Below, in pieces: positions 42,175-51,100 of a stretch of DNA of 64,000 nucleotides. The first letter of the stretch is position 1. Each line of letters begins with the position of its first letter. This DNA is from Amycolatopsis sp. MtRt-6 (lineage in GTDB: Bacteria > Actinomycetota > Actinomycetes > Mycobacteriales > Pseudonocardiaceae), in NCBI RefSeq assembly GCF_017308975.1, contig NZ_JADWPD010000042.1, forward strand, positions 29,156 through 93,155. The letters are read 5' to 3'. The translations under genes and the position numbers were made by a program. The notes under the pieces are model-generated. The model was not told the DNA's origin. It was given only the letters and a program-made list of their open reading frames with translations, and did no database searches.

Positions 42175-43104
42175 CTAGCCCAGTGCTCGCGGGTGCGCCG
42201 TGGCGTACACCTCGCGCAGGGTGTTGACCGTGACCAGCGTGTACACCTGGGTCGTCGTCACCGACGCGTGGCCGAGGAGTTCCTGGACGACCCGGACATC
42301 GGCGCCGCCTTCCAGCAGGTGCGTGGCGAAGGAGTGGCGGAGCGTGTGCGGCGACACCGCGGCCGTGATGCCCGCCCGTTCGGCGGTGTCCTTGAGGACC
42401 TGCCACGCGCTCTGCCGCGACAGCCGGCTGCCGCGGGCGTTGAGGAACAGCGCCGCGGTGCCGCGGCCGTGCGCGGCGAGCGCCGGGCGGGCGCGGACGG
42501 TGTAGGCGTGCAGCGCGGCGAGCGCCGGACGGCCGATCGGGACCAGCCGCTGCTTGCCGCCCTTGCCGTCGAGCAGGACCGTGCGCTCGGCGTCGTCGAC
42601 GTCGTCGACGTCCAGGCCGACCGCCTCGGAGATCCGGGCCCCGGTCGAGTACAGCACCTCCAGCAGCGCCCGGTCGCGCAGCGCGCGCTCGCCGTCGGGC
42701 GGCGGGGTCTCGAGCAGCCGCAGCACGTCGTCGACCGGCAGCGCCTTGGGCAGCCGCTTGGCCAGCGTCGGCGGCCGGACTTCGCGGGCCGGGTTGTGCT
42801 CGGTGTGCCCCTCGGCGTGCGCGAACTTGTGCAGGCCACGCACGGCGACCAGGGCGCGGGCGGCCGACGAAGCCGCCAGAGGCTGGTGCTCGTCGTCGCC
42901 CTCGCGCAGGGCGGCCCCGAAGGCCGTGACGTGCGCGGACGTGACGTCGGCGATCTTCGCGACGCCCAGGCCGCCCAGGTGCGCGGCGTACCGGCGCAGG
43001 TCGCGGGCGTAGCTGTCCAGGGTGTTGCGCGCGGTCCCGCGTTCGACGACCAGGTGGTCGAGGTACGCGGCGATCACGCCGTCGGTGCTGCCCGCGGCTA
43101 CCAC
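42175..43104 (-). CDS. xerD: Tyrosine recombinase XerD
   Basis: 309 residues from GTG. All catalytic residues are visible: Arg157 (GARISEA), Lys181, His253 and Arg256 (HTLRHSF), His279 (LLGHASV) and Tyr288 (TTQVYT). The N-terminal SAM-like domain is intact. It resolves chromosome dimers at dif and belongs to the conserved backbone beside parA and the NUDIX gene. Confidence 0.95.
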   Translation of the reverse strand: MVAAGSTDGVIAAYLDHLVVERGTARNTLDSYARDLRRYAAHLGGLGVAKIADVTSAHVTAFGAALREGDDEHQPLAASSAARALVAVRGLHKFAHAEGHTEHNPAREVRPPTLAKRLPKALPVDDVLRLLETPPPDGERALRDRALLEVLYSTGARISEAVGLDVDDVDDAERTVLLDGKGGKQRLVPIGRPALAALHAYTVRARPALAAHGRGTAALFLNARGSRLSRQSAWQVLKDTAERAGITAAVSPHTLRHSFATHLLEGGADVRVVQELLGHASVTTTQVYTLVTVNTLREVYATAHPRALG

Positions 43105-43157
43105 GCCGCCACCATAGGCCGCCCGGCGCTCGTGACCCGGCAGAAACCCCGGTTGGT

Positions 43158-43163
43158 TACCTT
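43158..43163 (+). promoter_or_regulatory. Leaderless -10 of the DUF1707/TM2 gene
   Basis: TACCTT lies 6 bases before ATG 43170 with no ribosome site between, matching the leaderless pattern at 13.1, 16.5 and 34.0 kb. Confidence 0.45.
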
Positions 43164-43169
43164 GGATCC

Positions 43170-43670
43170 ATGGGGTCCGAGGAGCTGCGCGTCGGGACGG
43201 CCGAGCGGGAGGAGACGGCGAGGTTGCTCGCCGACCACTTCGGCATGGGCCGCCTCACCCCGGACGAGTACGAGACGCGGGTGACGGACGCCTACGCGGC
43301 GACCACGCTGGGCGACCTGCGGCCGCTGTTCCGCGACCTGCCGCAGCCGCACCCGGGCTTCTTCGGGCCACCCCCGATGCCGCCGTACGCGCAGTCCACC
43401 GTCCAGCTGCCCACGTATGCGCCACCGGCGCCGTACTCGCAGCCGATGCCCGTGCCGTACTCGCACCGGTCGAGGACGGTGGCCGGGGTGCTGCAGATCG
43501 TGCTGCCCTTCGGCGTCGGCCGGTTCTACACCGGCCAGACCGCGCTGGGCGTGGCCCAGCTCTTCGCCACCTTCTGCACCGGCGTCGGGGTGGTGTGGCC
43601 GATCGTCGACGGCATCGTGCTCCTGGTCAAAGGCGGCACGGACGCCGAGGGCCGCCCGCTGCGCCCCTGA
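43170..43670 (+). CDS. DUF1707 and TM2 domain membrane protein
   Basis: 166 residues. The DUF1707 domain (residues 5-58: LRVGTAEREETARLLADHFGMGRLTPDEYETRV, LGDLRPLFRDLP) is followed by a Pro/Tyr-rich linker. The TM2 pair of helices lies at the C-terminus (VAGVLQIVLPFGVGRFYTGQTALGVAQLF). It is the only plus-strand gene in the xerD-pyrG stretch. Function is unknown for both domains in bacteria. Confidence 0.8.
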   Translation: MGSEELRVGTAEREETARLLADHFGMGRLTPDEYETRVTDAYAATTLGDLRPLFRDLPQPHPGFFGPPPMPPYAQSTVQLPTYAPPAPYSQPMPVPYSHRSRTVAGVLQIVLPFGVGRFYTGQTALGVAQLFATFCTGVGVVWPIVDGIVLLVKGGTDAEGRPLRP

Positions 43671-43691
43671 ACCGGGGCGCAGCGGAGCAGC

Positions 43692-44321
43692 TCAGGCCTC
43701 GCGGCGCTTGGCGAACGCCGTCGGGCGGTCTTCCCACGGGGCGTCCGCCGGCCGCGGCGAGGCCGCGCCGCTGATCACCGCGTGCGCGGCCAGGACACCG
43801 GACACCGTGGCGCCGTTGATCAGCTCGCCGGCCAGGGCCATCCGGACCGCTTCGGCGAGCGGGAACTTGCGGATGACCAGGTCCGCCTCCTCCTCGCCGA
43901 GCACCTCGCGGTCCACTTCGGACAGTCCGCGGGCGAGAAAGACCCGCACGACCTCGTCGGTGAAGCCGGGCGACGCCGCGACGTCGACCAGGGTCACCCA
44001 GTCCGCAGCCGCCAGGCCGACCTCCTCGACGAGCTCCCGGCGCGCCGTGCCCACCGGGTCCTCGCCGAGGTGGTCGATCAGGCCCGCGGGCAGCTCCCAC
44101 AGCCGGTGCCCGATCGGGTGCCGGTACTGGTGGATCAGCGTGACCTGCCGGTCGTCGTCCAGCGCCACGATCGCCACCGCGCCGAGGTGCTCGATCACCT
44201 CGCGGACGGCGGTGCCCCCGCCCGGCATCACGACGTCGTCGACGCGCAGGCCGACGACGCGTCCGATGTGGACGTCCCGGCTGGCCGCGACGCTGAACTC
44301 GTGCTCGCCGGGCGCGGTCAC
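43692..44321 (-). CDS. NUDIX hydrolase, ADP-ribose pyrophosphatase type
   Basis: 209 residues. The GTG at 44321 overlaps the pyrG stop (GTGA); the open frame runs on upstream over pyrG but that part is noise. The Nudix box GLIDHLGEDPVGTARRELVEEVG fits G-x5-E-x7-REUxEExGU exactly. The N-terminal swapped beta-sheet region (VAIVALDDDRQVTLIHQYRHPIGHRLWELPAG) is that of ADP-ribose pyrophosphatases (Rv1700 type). It hydrolyses ADP-ribose to AMP and ribose phosphate. Confidence 0.9.
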   Translation of the reverse strand: MTAPGEHEFSVAASRDVHIGRVVGLRVDDVVMPGGGTAVREVIEHLGAVAIVALDDDRQVTLIHQYRHPIGHRLWELPAGLIDHLGEDPVGTARRELVEEVGLAAADWVTLVDVAASPGFTDEVVRVFLARGLSEVDREVLGEEEADLVIRKFPLAEAVRMALAGELINGATVSGVLAAHAVISGAASPRPADAPWEDRPTAFAKRREA

Positions 44322-46018
44322 CGGGCCGCCACCGGGGCTTCGGGCAGCTCGACCGGCAGCCGCTCGGCGACCTTGCGGTCGACGACGGCCTTGACGAACG
44401 CGCTGAACAGCGGGTGCGGCCGGGTCGGGCGGCTCTTGAGTTCCGGGTGCGCCTGGGTGCCGACGAAGAACGGGTGCTTGTCGGCGGGCAGCTCGACGAA
44501 CTCGACCAGGTGGTCGTCCGGCGAGGTGCCGGAGAACACGAGCCCGGCGTCCGAGAGCTGCTTGCGGTAGGCGTTGTTGACCTCGTAGCGGTGCCGGTGC
44601 CGCTCGGACACCTCGGTGCTGCCGTAGGCCTTGGCGACCTGCGAGCCCGGCTTGAGCTTCGCCGGGTACGCGCCGAGCCGCATGGTGCCGCCCATGTCCC
44701 GCTCGCCCGCGACGACGTCGCGCTGGTCGGCCATGGTCGAGATCACCGGGTGCTTGGTGTTCTCGTCGAACTCCGACGAGCCGGCGTCCTTGATGCCGGC
44801 CAGGTGCCGGGCGGCCTCGATGACCATGCACTGCAGGCCGAGGCACAGGCCGAGCAGCGGGACGCCGCGGGTGCGGGCGTACTCGATCGCGCCGACCTTG
44901 CCCTCGATGCCGCGGATGCCGAACCCGCCCGGGATCAGCACACCGTCCACATCGGACAGCACGGAGGCGGCGCCGGACGCGGTCTGCGCGTCGTCGGAGG
45001 CGACCCAGACGATCTCGACCTTGGCGCGGTGGGCGAACCCGCCCGCACGCAGGGCCTCGGTGACCGAGAGGTAGGCGTCCGGCAGGTCGATGTACTTGCC
45101 GACGACCGCGATCCGGACGACCTCGTTCGGGTTGTGCACGCGGTCGAGCAGGTCGCCCCACACCGTCCAGTCGACGTCGCGGAACGGCAGGCCGAGGCGG
45201 CGGACCACGTAGGCGTCGAGCGCCTCGCCGTGCAGCACCTTCGGGATGTCGTAGATGGACCGCGCGTCCGGGCAGGCGATGACGGCCTCGGTGTCGACGT
45301 CGCACATCAGGCCGATCTTGCGCTTGAGGTCCTCCGGGATCTCCCGGTCGGCCCGGCAGACCAGCGCGTCGGGCTGGATACCGATGTTGCGCAGCGCGGC
45401 GACCGAGTGCTGGGTCGGCTTCGTCTTGAGCTCGCCCGACGGCGCCAGGTACGGCACCAGCGAGACGTGCAGGAAGAAGCACTGGTCGCGGCCGACGTCG
45501 TGGCGGACCTGGCGGCAGGCCTCCAGGAACGGCAGGGACTCGATGTCGCCGACCGTGCCGCCGACCTCGGTGATGACGACGTCCGGCGACTGGCCGGTCT
45601 CGTCCGGCCCGGCGGCCGCGGTGATCCGGGCCTTGATCTCGTCGGTGATGTGCGGGATGACCTGCACGGTGTCGCCGAGGTACTCGCCGCGGCGCTCCTT
45701 GGCGATCACCTCGGAGTAGACCTGGCCGGTGGTGACGTTGGCCTTGCCGTCGAGGTCGCGGTCGAGGAACCGCTCGTAGTGGCCGATGTCGAGGTCGGTC
45801 TCGGCGCCGTCGTCGGTGACGAACACCTCGCCGTGCTGGAACGGGTTCATCGTCCCGGGGTCGACGTTGAGATAGGGGTCGAGCTTCTGCATCGTGACGC
45901 GAAGCCCGCGCGCGGTAAGGAGCTGACCCAGGCTGGAAGCCGTGAGTCCCTTACCCAGAGAGGAGGCGACGCCTCCGGTGACAAAGACGTACTTGGTTGC
46001 CCGTGACTGAAGTCCCAC
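44318..46018 (-). CDS. pyrG: CTP synthase
   Basis: 566 residues from GTG 46018. The N-terminal synthetase domain begins TKYVFVTGGVASSLGKGLTA, with PYLNVDPGTMNPF. The glutaminase domain has the Cys nucleophile in GLCLGLQCM and the later His/Glu in FVGTQAHPELKSRPT. It makes CTP from UTP and glutamine. Neighbours follow the Rv1698-Rv1699-Rv1700 order except for an accessory insertion upstream. Confidence 0.95.
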   Translation of the reverse strand: MGLQSRATKYVFVTGGVASSLGKGLTASSLGQLLTARGLRVTMQKLDPYLNVDPGTMNPFQHGEVFVTDDGAETDLDIGHYERFLDRDLDGKANVTTGQVYSEVIAKERRGEYLGDTVQVIPHITDEIKARITAAAGPDETGQSPDVVITEVGGTVGDIESLPFLEACRQVRHDVGRDQCFFLHVSLVPYLAPSGELKTKPTQHSVAALRNIGIQPDALVCRADREIPEDLKRKIGLMCDVDTEAVIACPDARSIYDIPKVLHGEALDAYVVRRLGLPFRDVDWTVWGDLLDRVHNPNEVVRIAVVGKYIDLPDAYLSVTEALRAGGFAHRAKVEIVWVASDDAQTASGAASVLSDVDGVLIPGGFGIRGIEGKVGAIEYARTRGVPLLGLCLGLQCMVIEAARHLAGIKDAGSSEFDENTKHPVISTMADQRDVVAGERDMGGTMRLGAYPAKLKPGSQVAKAYGSTEVSERHRHRYEVNNAYRKQLSDAGLVFSGTSPDDHLVEFVELPADKHPFFVGTQAHPELKSRPTRPHPLFSAFVKAVVDRKVAERLPVELPEAPVAAR

Positions 46019-46108
46019 GGGCCGCCAGCATATCCCACTGGTGCGGATCCGCGCGCCGGGACATGCCCGGGACGCGGGATATGACGCCTGCCACCCGTGC
46101 GGGTGAGG

Positions 46109-47269
46109 TCAGGCCGCGGCCTTCGCCGGGCGCAGCCGCGGCCGGCCCGTGAGCGCCCGGCTGCCCGGCAGCCGCCGCAGGACCTCCACGATCAGGACGG
46201 TCAGCACGATCGTCGCCAGGTAGATGATCACGCTGAGCCACGGCGCGCCGAACCGCTCCGCCACGTACGGGATCACCGGGCCCAGCAGGGCCAGCGCGAG
46301 CGGGTGCACCAGGAAGATGCTGAACGACCGGTTCGCCGCCCACGACACCACCCGGGCGCCGCGGCTGCCTTCGCGGCGGCGGGCCGCCCACCGCGTGGCG
46401 AACGCGTAGATCGCCGCGATCACCGTCAGGAACCACGGGATCAGGTACGGCTGAAACGGGTCGCTGGCCACCTGCGGGAAGGTTCCATTGTGGACAGTCC
46501 GGAAGTAGAACCACTCGGTGCCGGCCAGCACCGCCACGAGCGCGCCGCCGAGCAGCAGCCGGTGCCGCCCCACCCAGGCGTGCACGGTCTCGAAGTGCAT
46601 GGCCACCACGGCGCCGAACAGCGTGTAGAACTGGTACGGCAGGACCGTGCCGTACAGGTGGGTGATCGCCTCGTAGCTCACGCCGAACGGCTGGTAGGTC
46701 ATGAACAACGTCACGCCGACCTGCAGCAGGCCGCTGCCGAGCAGCAGCCACTTGTGCTTGCCCTCGGTCGCCCGCAGCACCTTCATCAGCACCGGGAACA
46801 GCAGGTAGACCTGCATCGTCACGAGCAGGAAGTACAGGTGGTACCACGCGCCGCCGGTGACGAGGTCCTTGAGCAGCAGGCGCATCGACGCCTCGAGCGA
46901 GCCCGGCTGCTGTTCCCCGGTCACCAGCGCGAACGCCCAGAAGAACATCGACCACGCGAGGTAGGGCGTCGCGACCAGCGGGAGCCGCCGCCGCCAGAAG
47001 TCGCCGGCGGTGAACTCGCGGCGGCGGTTCTGGAAGACCAGCACGAACCCGGTGAGCGCGAAGAAGGCCTCGCGGGTGAAGTGCAGCGGCGTCTCGACGG
47101 CGTTGGCGCCGACGTCCTGCGCGAAGTTCGTCGCGCCCACCACGTGGATGAGGATGACGCAGGCGAACGTGATCAACCGGAACAGGTCGATCTGGTGGAG
47201 GTAGGGCGCTTTGCCGCCCGGTCTCGTGGCGCGGGCGGGGGCCTCGAGCGTGGCCTGGGCAGTCGTCAT
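46109..47269 (-). CDS. Acyltransferase 3 family membrane protein
   Basis: 386 residues, about ten helices. The family's opening QIDLFRLITFACVILIHVVG carries the catalytic-type His, and RREAFFALTGFVLVFQNRR-like sequence includes the conserved Arg/FxxSGF position (here ALTGFVL). It probably O-acylates a surface glycan, lipid or secondary metabolite. No partner gene is adjacent. 90 bases separate it from the pyrG start. Confidence 0.8.
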   Translation of the reverse strand: MTTAQATLEAPARATRPGGKAPYLHQIDLFRLITFACVILIHVVGATNFAQDVGANAVETPLHFTREAFFALTGFVLVFQNRRREFTAGDFWRRRLPLVATPYLAWSMFFWAFALVTGEQQPGSLEASMRLLLKDLVTGGAWYHLYFLLVTMQVYLLFPVLMKVLRATEGKHKWLLLGSGLLQVGVTLFMTYQPFGVSYEAITHLYGTVLPYQFYTLFGAVVAMHFETVHAWVGRHRLLLGGALVAVLAGTEWFYFRTVHNGTFPQVASDPFQPYLIPWFLTVIAAIYAFATRWAARRREGSRGARVVSWAANRSFSIFLVHPLALALLGPVIPYVAERFGAPWLSVIIYLATIVLTVLIVEVLRRLPGSRALTGRPRLRPAKAAA

Positions 47270-47448
47270 CGTGCCGCCGGTCCGGCACCGTCGTCGGCGT
47301 GGTTCACGTTGTCAGACTTGCCACCCATTCTGTGAATTTCCCATGAAGCCGCTGGGAAGCGCCTGTTGGCGGGGCTTCTCGGGTATGTCGGATATGCCAC
47401 TTCCGCTCGGGATGCGCGGGTACGGTGATCATGTTAGTGCTCAGCGTG

Positions 47449-47492
47449 AAGGGCCACCACGCGGGCGGGACGCCGCCGGCGTGATGGCCCTT
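47449..47492 (-). terminator. Terminator hairpin of the sedolisin-like gene
   Basis: AAGGGCCA (47449-47456) and TGGCCCTT (47485-47492) enclose an inner ACGC/GCGT stem, 14 bases after the stop at 47506. The rest of the 236-base gap to 47270 presumably holds the acyltransferase promoter; I see no other structure there. Confidence 0.65.
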
Positions 47493-47505
47493 ACTCGCGC
47501 AGCGC

Positions 47506-48696
47506 TCAGAAAGCGGTGGCCCCGTTCGGGGTGCCGAGCCCGGTCGGGCCGTCGTAGCCGGTCACGGCGGTGCAGAGGTAGCTGCCGCCGCAGGAGCCGT
47601 TGCTGCCGCCGCTCACATCGTTGAGCGACGATGTGTTCGAGTACACAGTGTTCGCGCCCGTGATGCCGCTGACACCACCCAGGGCGTAGACACCGCCGAC
47701 GACCGGGGCCGCGACGCTCGTGCCGCCGAACACCAGCCAGCCGGAGCGGCCCTGGTAGGCCGTGCTGTCGTAGACGGCGACGCCGGTGGCCGGGTCGGCG
47801 ACGGCGCTGACGTCGGCGACCGTGCGCTTGCCGCAGCCGCTGTCGGCCTGCCACGACGGCTTGGTGATATACGCCGAGCAGCCGCTGCCCGCGCCGCTCC
47901 ACGCCGTCTCGCTCCAGCCGCGCGTGTTCGACGCCTTCTTCAGGCTGGTGCCGCCGACGGCGGTGACGTACCGCGAGGCGGCCGGGAACTCGACACCGTA
48001 CCCGGCGTCGCCGGAGCTGACCGTGATCGCCACGCCGGGGTGGTTGAAGTACTGGCCTTCGGAGCTCGCCTCGCCGGAGAACTCGCTGCCGCCGTAGCTG
48101 TTGCTGACCACCTCGGCACCCAGCCGGACGGCCGTGTTCACCGCCGTGCCGAGGTCGGCGAAGCTCGACGACGTCCCCTCGACCAGCAGGACGTTGCACT
48201 TCGGGCAGATCGCCGACGCCATGTCGAGGTCGAGGGAGATCTCCTGGGCCCAGCCGCCGTCCTTGCGCGGGTAGGTGGTGCCGCCGTTCTGGTCGGCCTT
48301 CGCGAAGCACGGGGTCATGCTGGCGTTGACCGACGACGGCGTGCAGGACGCGAGGGCGGGGATGCCGTACTGGGCGCGGTAGACGTTGACGTCGGCGAAG
48401 GCGGTCGGGGCGTCGTAGGCGTCGACGATGGCGATCGTGCGGCCGGCGCCGGCGCTGCTCGCGAGGGAGCCGAGGTTGTAGGCGGAGAGCAGGTCGGCCG
48501 GGCCGAACCCGGACGGCGTGGCGGCCGCGGCGAAGGTGGTGTCGGTGTCGATCCAGGCGTTGCAGGCGGCGAACCCGGCCGGCGCGACCGAGCAGACGCG
48601 CTGGGCGTGGCCGTGGGCGGTGGGCGCCGCCTCGGCGACGCCGGTGACGGTCAGGGCGAGGGTGAAGGCGGCGGCGAAGACTGTCGCTCTACGCAC
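47506..48696 (-). CDS. Secreted sedolisin-like (S53) serine-carboxyl peptidase with little prodomain
   Basis: 396 residues from GTG with GGAGG upstream and a signal peptide to about residue 24. The catalytic set is Glu152/Asp156 in GGWAQEISLDLDMA, oxyanion Asp230 in TVSSGDAG and Ser327 in FGGTSVAAP. YDGPTGLGTPNG at the C-terminus is also family-typical. Only about 40 residues separate the signal peptide from the catalytic domain, whereas typical sedolisins have a prodomain of about 170. It also lacks an obvious calcium-site Asp-Asp tail. Acidic extracellular proteolysis is the probable role. Confidence 0.8.
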   Translation of the reverse strand: MRRATVFAAAFTLALTVTGVAEAAPTAHGHAQRVCSVAPAGFAACNAWIDTDTTFAAAATPSGFGPADLLSAYNLGSLASSAGAGRTIAIVDAYDAPTAFADVNVYRAQYGIPALASCTPSSVNASMTPCFAKADQNGGTTYPRKDGGWAQEISLDLDMASAICPKCNVLLVEGTSSSFADLGTAVNTAVRLGAEVVSNSYGGSEFSGEASSEGQYFNHPGVAITVSSGDAGYGVEFPAASRYVTAVGGTSLKKASNTRGWSETAWSGAGSGCSAYITKPSWQADSGCGKRTVADVSAVADPATGVAVYDSTAYQGRSGWLVFGGTSVAAPVVGGVYALGGVSGITGANTVYSNTSSLNDVSGGSNGSCGGSYLCTAVTGYDGPTGLGTPNGATAF

Positions 48697-48858
48697 AGTG
48701 AACCTCCGGAGGCGGTGGGGACACGGTCGGCGGGACCGGTGACCGAAGACCGTAAGCAGCCGTTCGGCGGCGTGACACAGACCAAAGTCGTGTCACCGCT
48801 GGTGCGAATGGCTGAAAAACCGGGCGCCCGCGTGCTTTCTCGCCAAACCGGGCGGGCC

Positions 48859-49533
48859 TCAGCCCGCCGGCCGCTCACCGGGTTCGTCGCCGAAGAGCAA
48901 ACGCAGCGTCACCTCGCGGTTCACACGCACGTGCTCCACCGCGGACGCCTTCGCGCGTTCGGCGTCCCCCGACGCGATCGCCTCACAGAGCCGGCGGTGC
49001 TCCTCCAAGAGGCTCGCCCAGCGCTCGTTCTGGTTCGTGAGCCAGCGGAGCCGGCCCGCCAGGGGCTGCAGCATCGTGCTGAGCAGCGCGTTGCCCGCGA
49101 TGGCGATGATCTCGTCGTGGAAGCGCGAGTTGAGCGCCGGGATGCGGGCCACGTCGCCGCGGGTGGTCGCGCGGGCGGCGTCGGCGAGGATGCGCTCGAG
49201 CCTCTTCAGCTCCGCCGCACCGGCCCGCGCCGCGGCGAGCCCGGCGGCGAGGCCTTCGAGCGCCTCGCGGACGTCGAACAGCTCCTCGACGTCGACCCGC
49301 GCCAGCTGGCGGACGACGACCCGGCGCGGTGACTGGACGACGAGGAAACCCTCGGCCTCGAGGCTGCGAATGGCCTCGCGGACCGGCACGCGTGAGACGC
49401 CGAGGTCTTCGGCCAGCTCGCGCTCGACCAGCCGGTCCCCCGGGCGGAGCCGTCCGGTGACGATCCGTTCGCGCAGCTCCTCGCGGACCCGCTGCCGCGT
49501 GGCCGCGAGGGGTTGCCGCTCGTCCTCCACCAC
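48859..49533 (-). CDS. GntR family regulator, FCD subfamily
   Basis: 224 residues. The winged helix (RQRVREELRERIVTGRLRPGDRLVERELAEDLGVSRVPVREAIRSLEAEGFL) is textbook GntR. The C-terminal FCD helical domain has Asp/His metal ligands in RFHDEIIAI and EHRRLCEAI. It is divergent from the NCS1 transporter gene, whose promoter carries two TTTGG-N4-CCAAA palindromes, so it is the likely repressor of the transport/racemase operon. Confidence 0.9.
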   Translation of the reverse strand: MVEDERQPLAATRQRVREELRERIVTGRLRPGDRLVERELAEDLGVSRVPVREAIRSLEAEGFLVVQSPRRVVVRQLARVDVEELFDVREALEGLAAGLAAARAGAAELKRLERILADAARATTRGDVARIPALNSRFHDEIIAIAGNALLSTMLQPLAGRLRWLTNQNERWASLLEEHRRLCEAIASGDAERAKASAVEHVRVNREVTLRLLFGDEPGERPAG

Positions 49534-49590
49534 TCCCCCTCCCTCAACACCGCCGTAACCGGCCGTAACACGAGTTTATCGGCCGGAGGG

Positions 49591-49619
49591 TTGACTCGCG
49601 TGGACCCCGAAGCGATATT
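49591..49619 (+). promoter_or_regulatory. Promoter of the NCS1 transporter-racemase operon
   Basis: TTGACT (49591-49596), a 17-base spacer and GATATT (49614-49619). The operators begin on the last bases of the -10 box. Confidence 0.6.
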
Positions 49620-49646
49620 TGGGATTCCAAAGTTTGGTATCCCAAA
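49618..49646. promoter_or_regulatory. Twin GntR operators
   Basis: TTTGGGATTCCAAA (49618-49631) and TTTGGTATCCCAAA (49633-49646) are both TTTGG-N4-CCAAA, with centres 15 bases apart. They cover the -10 end and the transcript start. Confidence 0.7.
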
Positions 49647-49678
49647 GTGCCGTCGCCGCACGTCGACCGGAGGCCCGC

Positions 49679-51100
49679 ATGACCGCAGCCCCGCTCACCG
49701 AACCCTCGCAAGAGACCACCCCGCCGCCCGATCCCCGGCTGTGGAACGAAGACCTCGCCCCGGCGAAGGAACGCCGGTGGAAGGTCTACGACATCTTCGC
49801 GCTGTGGATGTCCGACGTGCACAACCTCGGCAACTACACCTTCGCGGCCGGGCTGTTCGTGCTCGGCCTGTCGGCCTGGCAGGTGTTCACCGCCCTGCTG
49901 TTCGGGTTCGTCATCATCTACTTCGGGATGAACCTGATGGGCCGGATCGGCCAGCGCACCGGCGTGCCGTTCCCGGTCGTGGCGCGGATCAGCTTCGGCA
50001 CTTTCGGCGCCAACCTGCCCGCGCTGATCCGGGCGATCATCGCGATCTTCTGGTACGGCATCCAGACCTACCTCGCGAGCGTCGCCATCACGCTGCTCGT
50101 GCTCGCCATCGACCCGGGCCTGAAACCGTGGACGGAACACGGTTTCCTCGGCCTGCACGCGCTCGGCTGGATCTGCTTCATCGCGCTGTGGGCGGTGCAG
50201 GCGCTGATCCTGACCCGCGGCATGGAGTCGGTGCGGAAGTTCCAGGACTGGTGCGGCCCGGCGATCTGGGTCGTGATGATCGCCCTCGCCGTCTGGATCC
50301 TCGCCGCCGGCGACTGGAACATCTCCTTCACCAGCAGCCCGAAGCAGCTGTCCACCGGAGAGCAGATCCGGCAGTGGTTCGGCGCGGCCGGGCTCATCCT
50401 GGCCACCTACGGCACGCTCATGCTCAACTTCTGCGACTTCTCCCGGTTCGCCCCGGACCAGAAGACCGTGAAGCGCGGCAACTTCTGGGGCCTGCCGATC
50501 AACTCGACGGCGTTCGCGCTGCTGTCGGTCGTCGTCACCGCGGGCAGCATGCAGGTGTTCGGCGAGGCGATCACCGACCCGGCCGAGCTGCTGGCCAAGG
50601 TGGACAACACGGCGGTGCTCGTCATCGGCGCGCTCACGTTCGCGGTGGCGACCATGGGCGTCAACATCGTCGCCAACTTCGTCTCCCCCGCCTACGACCT
50701 GGCCAACATCTGGCCGAAGCGGATCACCTTCACCATCGGCGGGATGATCAGCGCGGTCGCGGCGCTGTGCGTGCTGCCGTGGAAGCTGTACTCCTCGCCG
50801 GCGGTGGTCAACTACTTCCTCGGCGGCCTCGGCGCGTTCCTCGGCCCGCTGTTCGGCATCATGATCGTCGACTACTACCTGATCCGGCGCGGCAAGGTCG
50901 ACGTCGCCCAGCTGTTCGTCGACGGCGGGATCTACCCGCGGGTCAACCCGCGAGCGCTGGTGACGTTCTTCCCGACCGCGGCGTTGTCCGCCGTCATCGC
51001 GCTGGTGCCGTACTTCGCGCCGGCCGCGCCGTACTCGTGGTTCATCGGCACGGCGTCGTCCGCGGCCCTGTACTACGTGGTGTCGAGGAAGCATCGATGA
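49679..51100 (+). CDS. NCS1 family nucleobase/hydantoin/allantoin:cation symporter
   Basis: 473 residues, 12 helices. GGAGG precedes ATG 49679. NCS1 features are RLWNEDLAPAKERRWKVYDIFALWMSDVHN at the N-terminus and GPLFGIMIVDYYLIRRGKVD near the C-terminus. The substrate is probably a hydantoin, allantoin or pyrimidine; the racemase that follows with a four-base overlap favours hydantoin or allantoin-like compounds. Confidence 0.85.
   Translation: MTAAPLTEPSQETTPPPDPRLWNEDLAPAKERRWKVYDIFALWMSDVHNLGNYTFAAGLFVLGLSAWQVFTALLFGFVIIYFGMNLMGRIGQRTGVPFPVVARISFGTFGANLPALIRAIIAIFWYGIQTYLASVAITLLVLAIDPGLKPWTEHGFLGLHALGWICFIALWAVQALILTRGMESVRKFQDWCGPAIWVVMIALAVWILAAGDWNISFTSSPKQLSTGEQIRQWFGAAGLILATYGTLMLNFCDFSRFAPDQKTVKRGNFWGLPINSTAFALLSVVVTAGSMQVFGEAITDPAELLAKVDNTAVLVIGALTFAVATMGVNIVANFVSPAYDLANIWPKRITFTIGGMISAVAALCVLPWKLYSSPAVVNYFLGGLGAFLGPLFGIMIVDYYLIRRGKVDVAQLFVDGGIYPRVNPRALVTFFPTAALSAVIALVPYFAPAAPYSWFIGTASSAALYYVVSRKHR

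Noticed and set aside
42175..43104. Integrase of a mobile element
   Set aside because: Sequence and neighbours (parA, scpA, pyrG) identify it as the chromosomal XerD; no attachment repeats or phage genes are near.
43692..45482. A 596-residue protein continuing the NUDIX frame upstream
   Set aside because: The upstream part is frame-shifted noise over pyrG; the GTG at 44321 with a GTGA overlap is the natural start.
46019..46108. A pyrG attenuator
   Set aside because: I could not find competing stems or a C-run like those of known pyrG attenuators in this 90-base gap.
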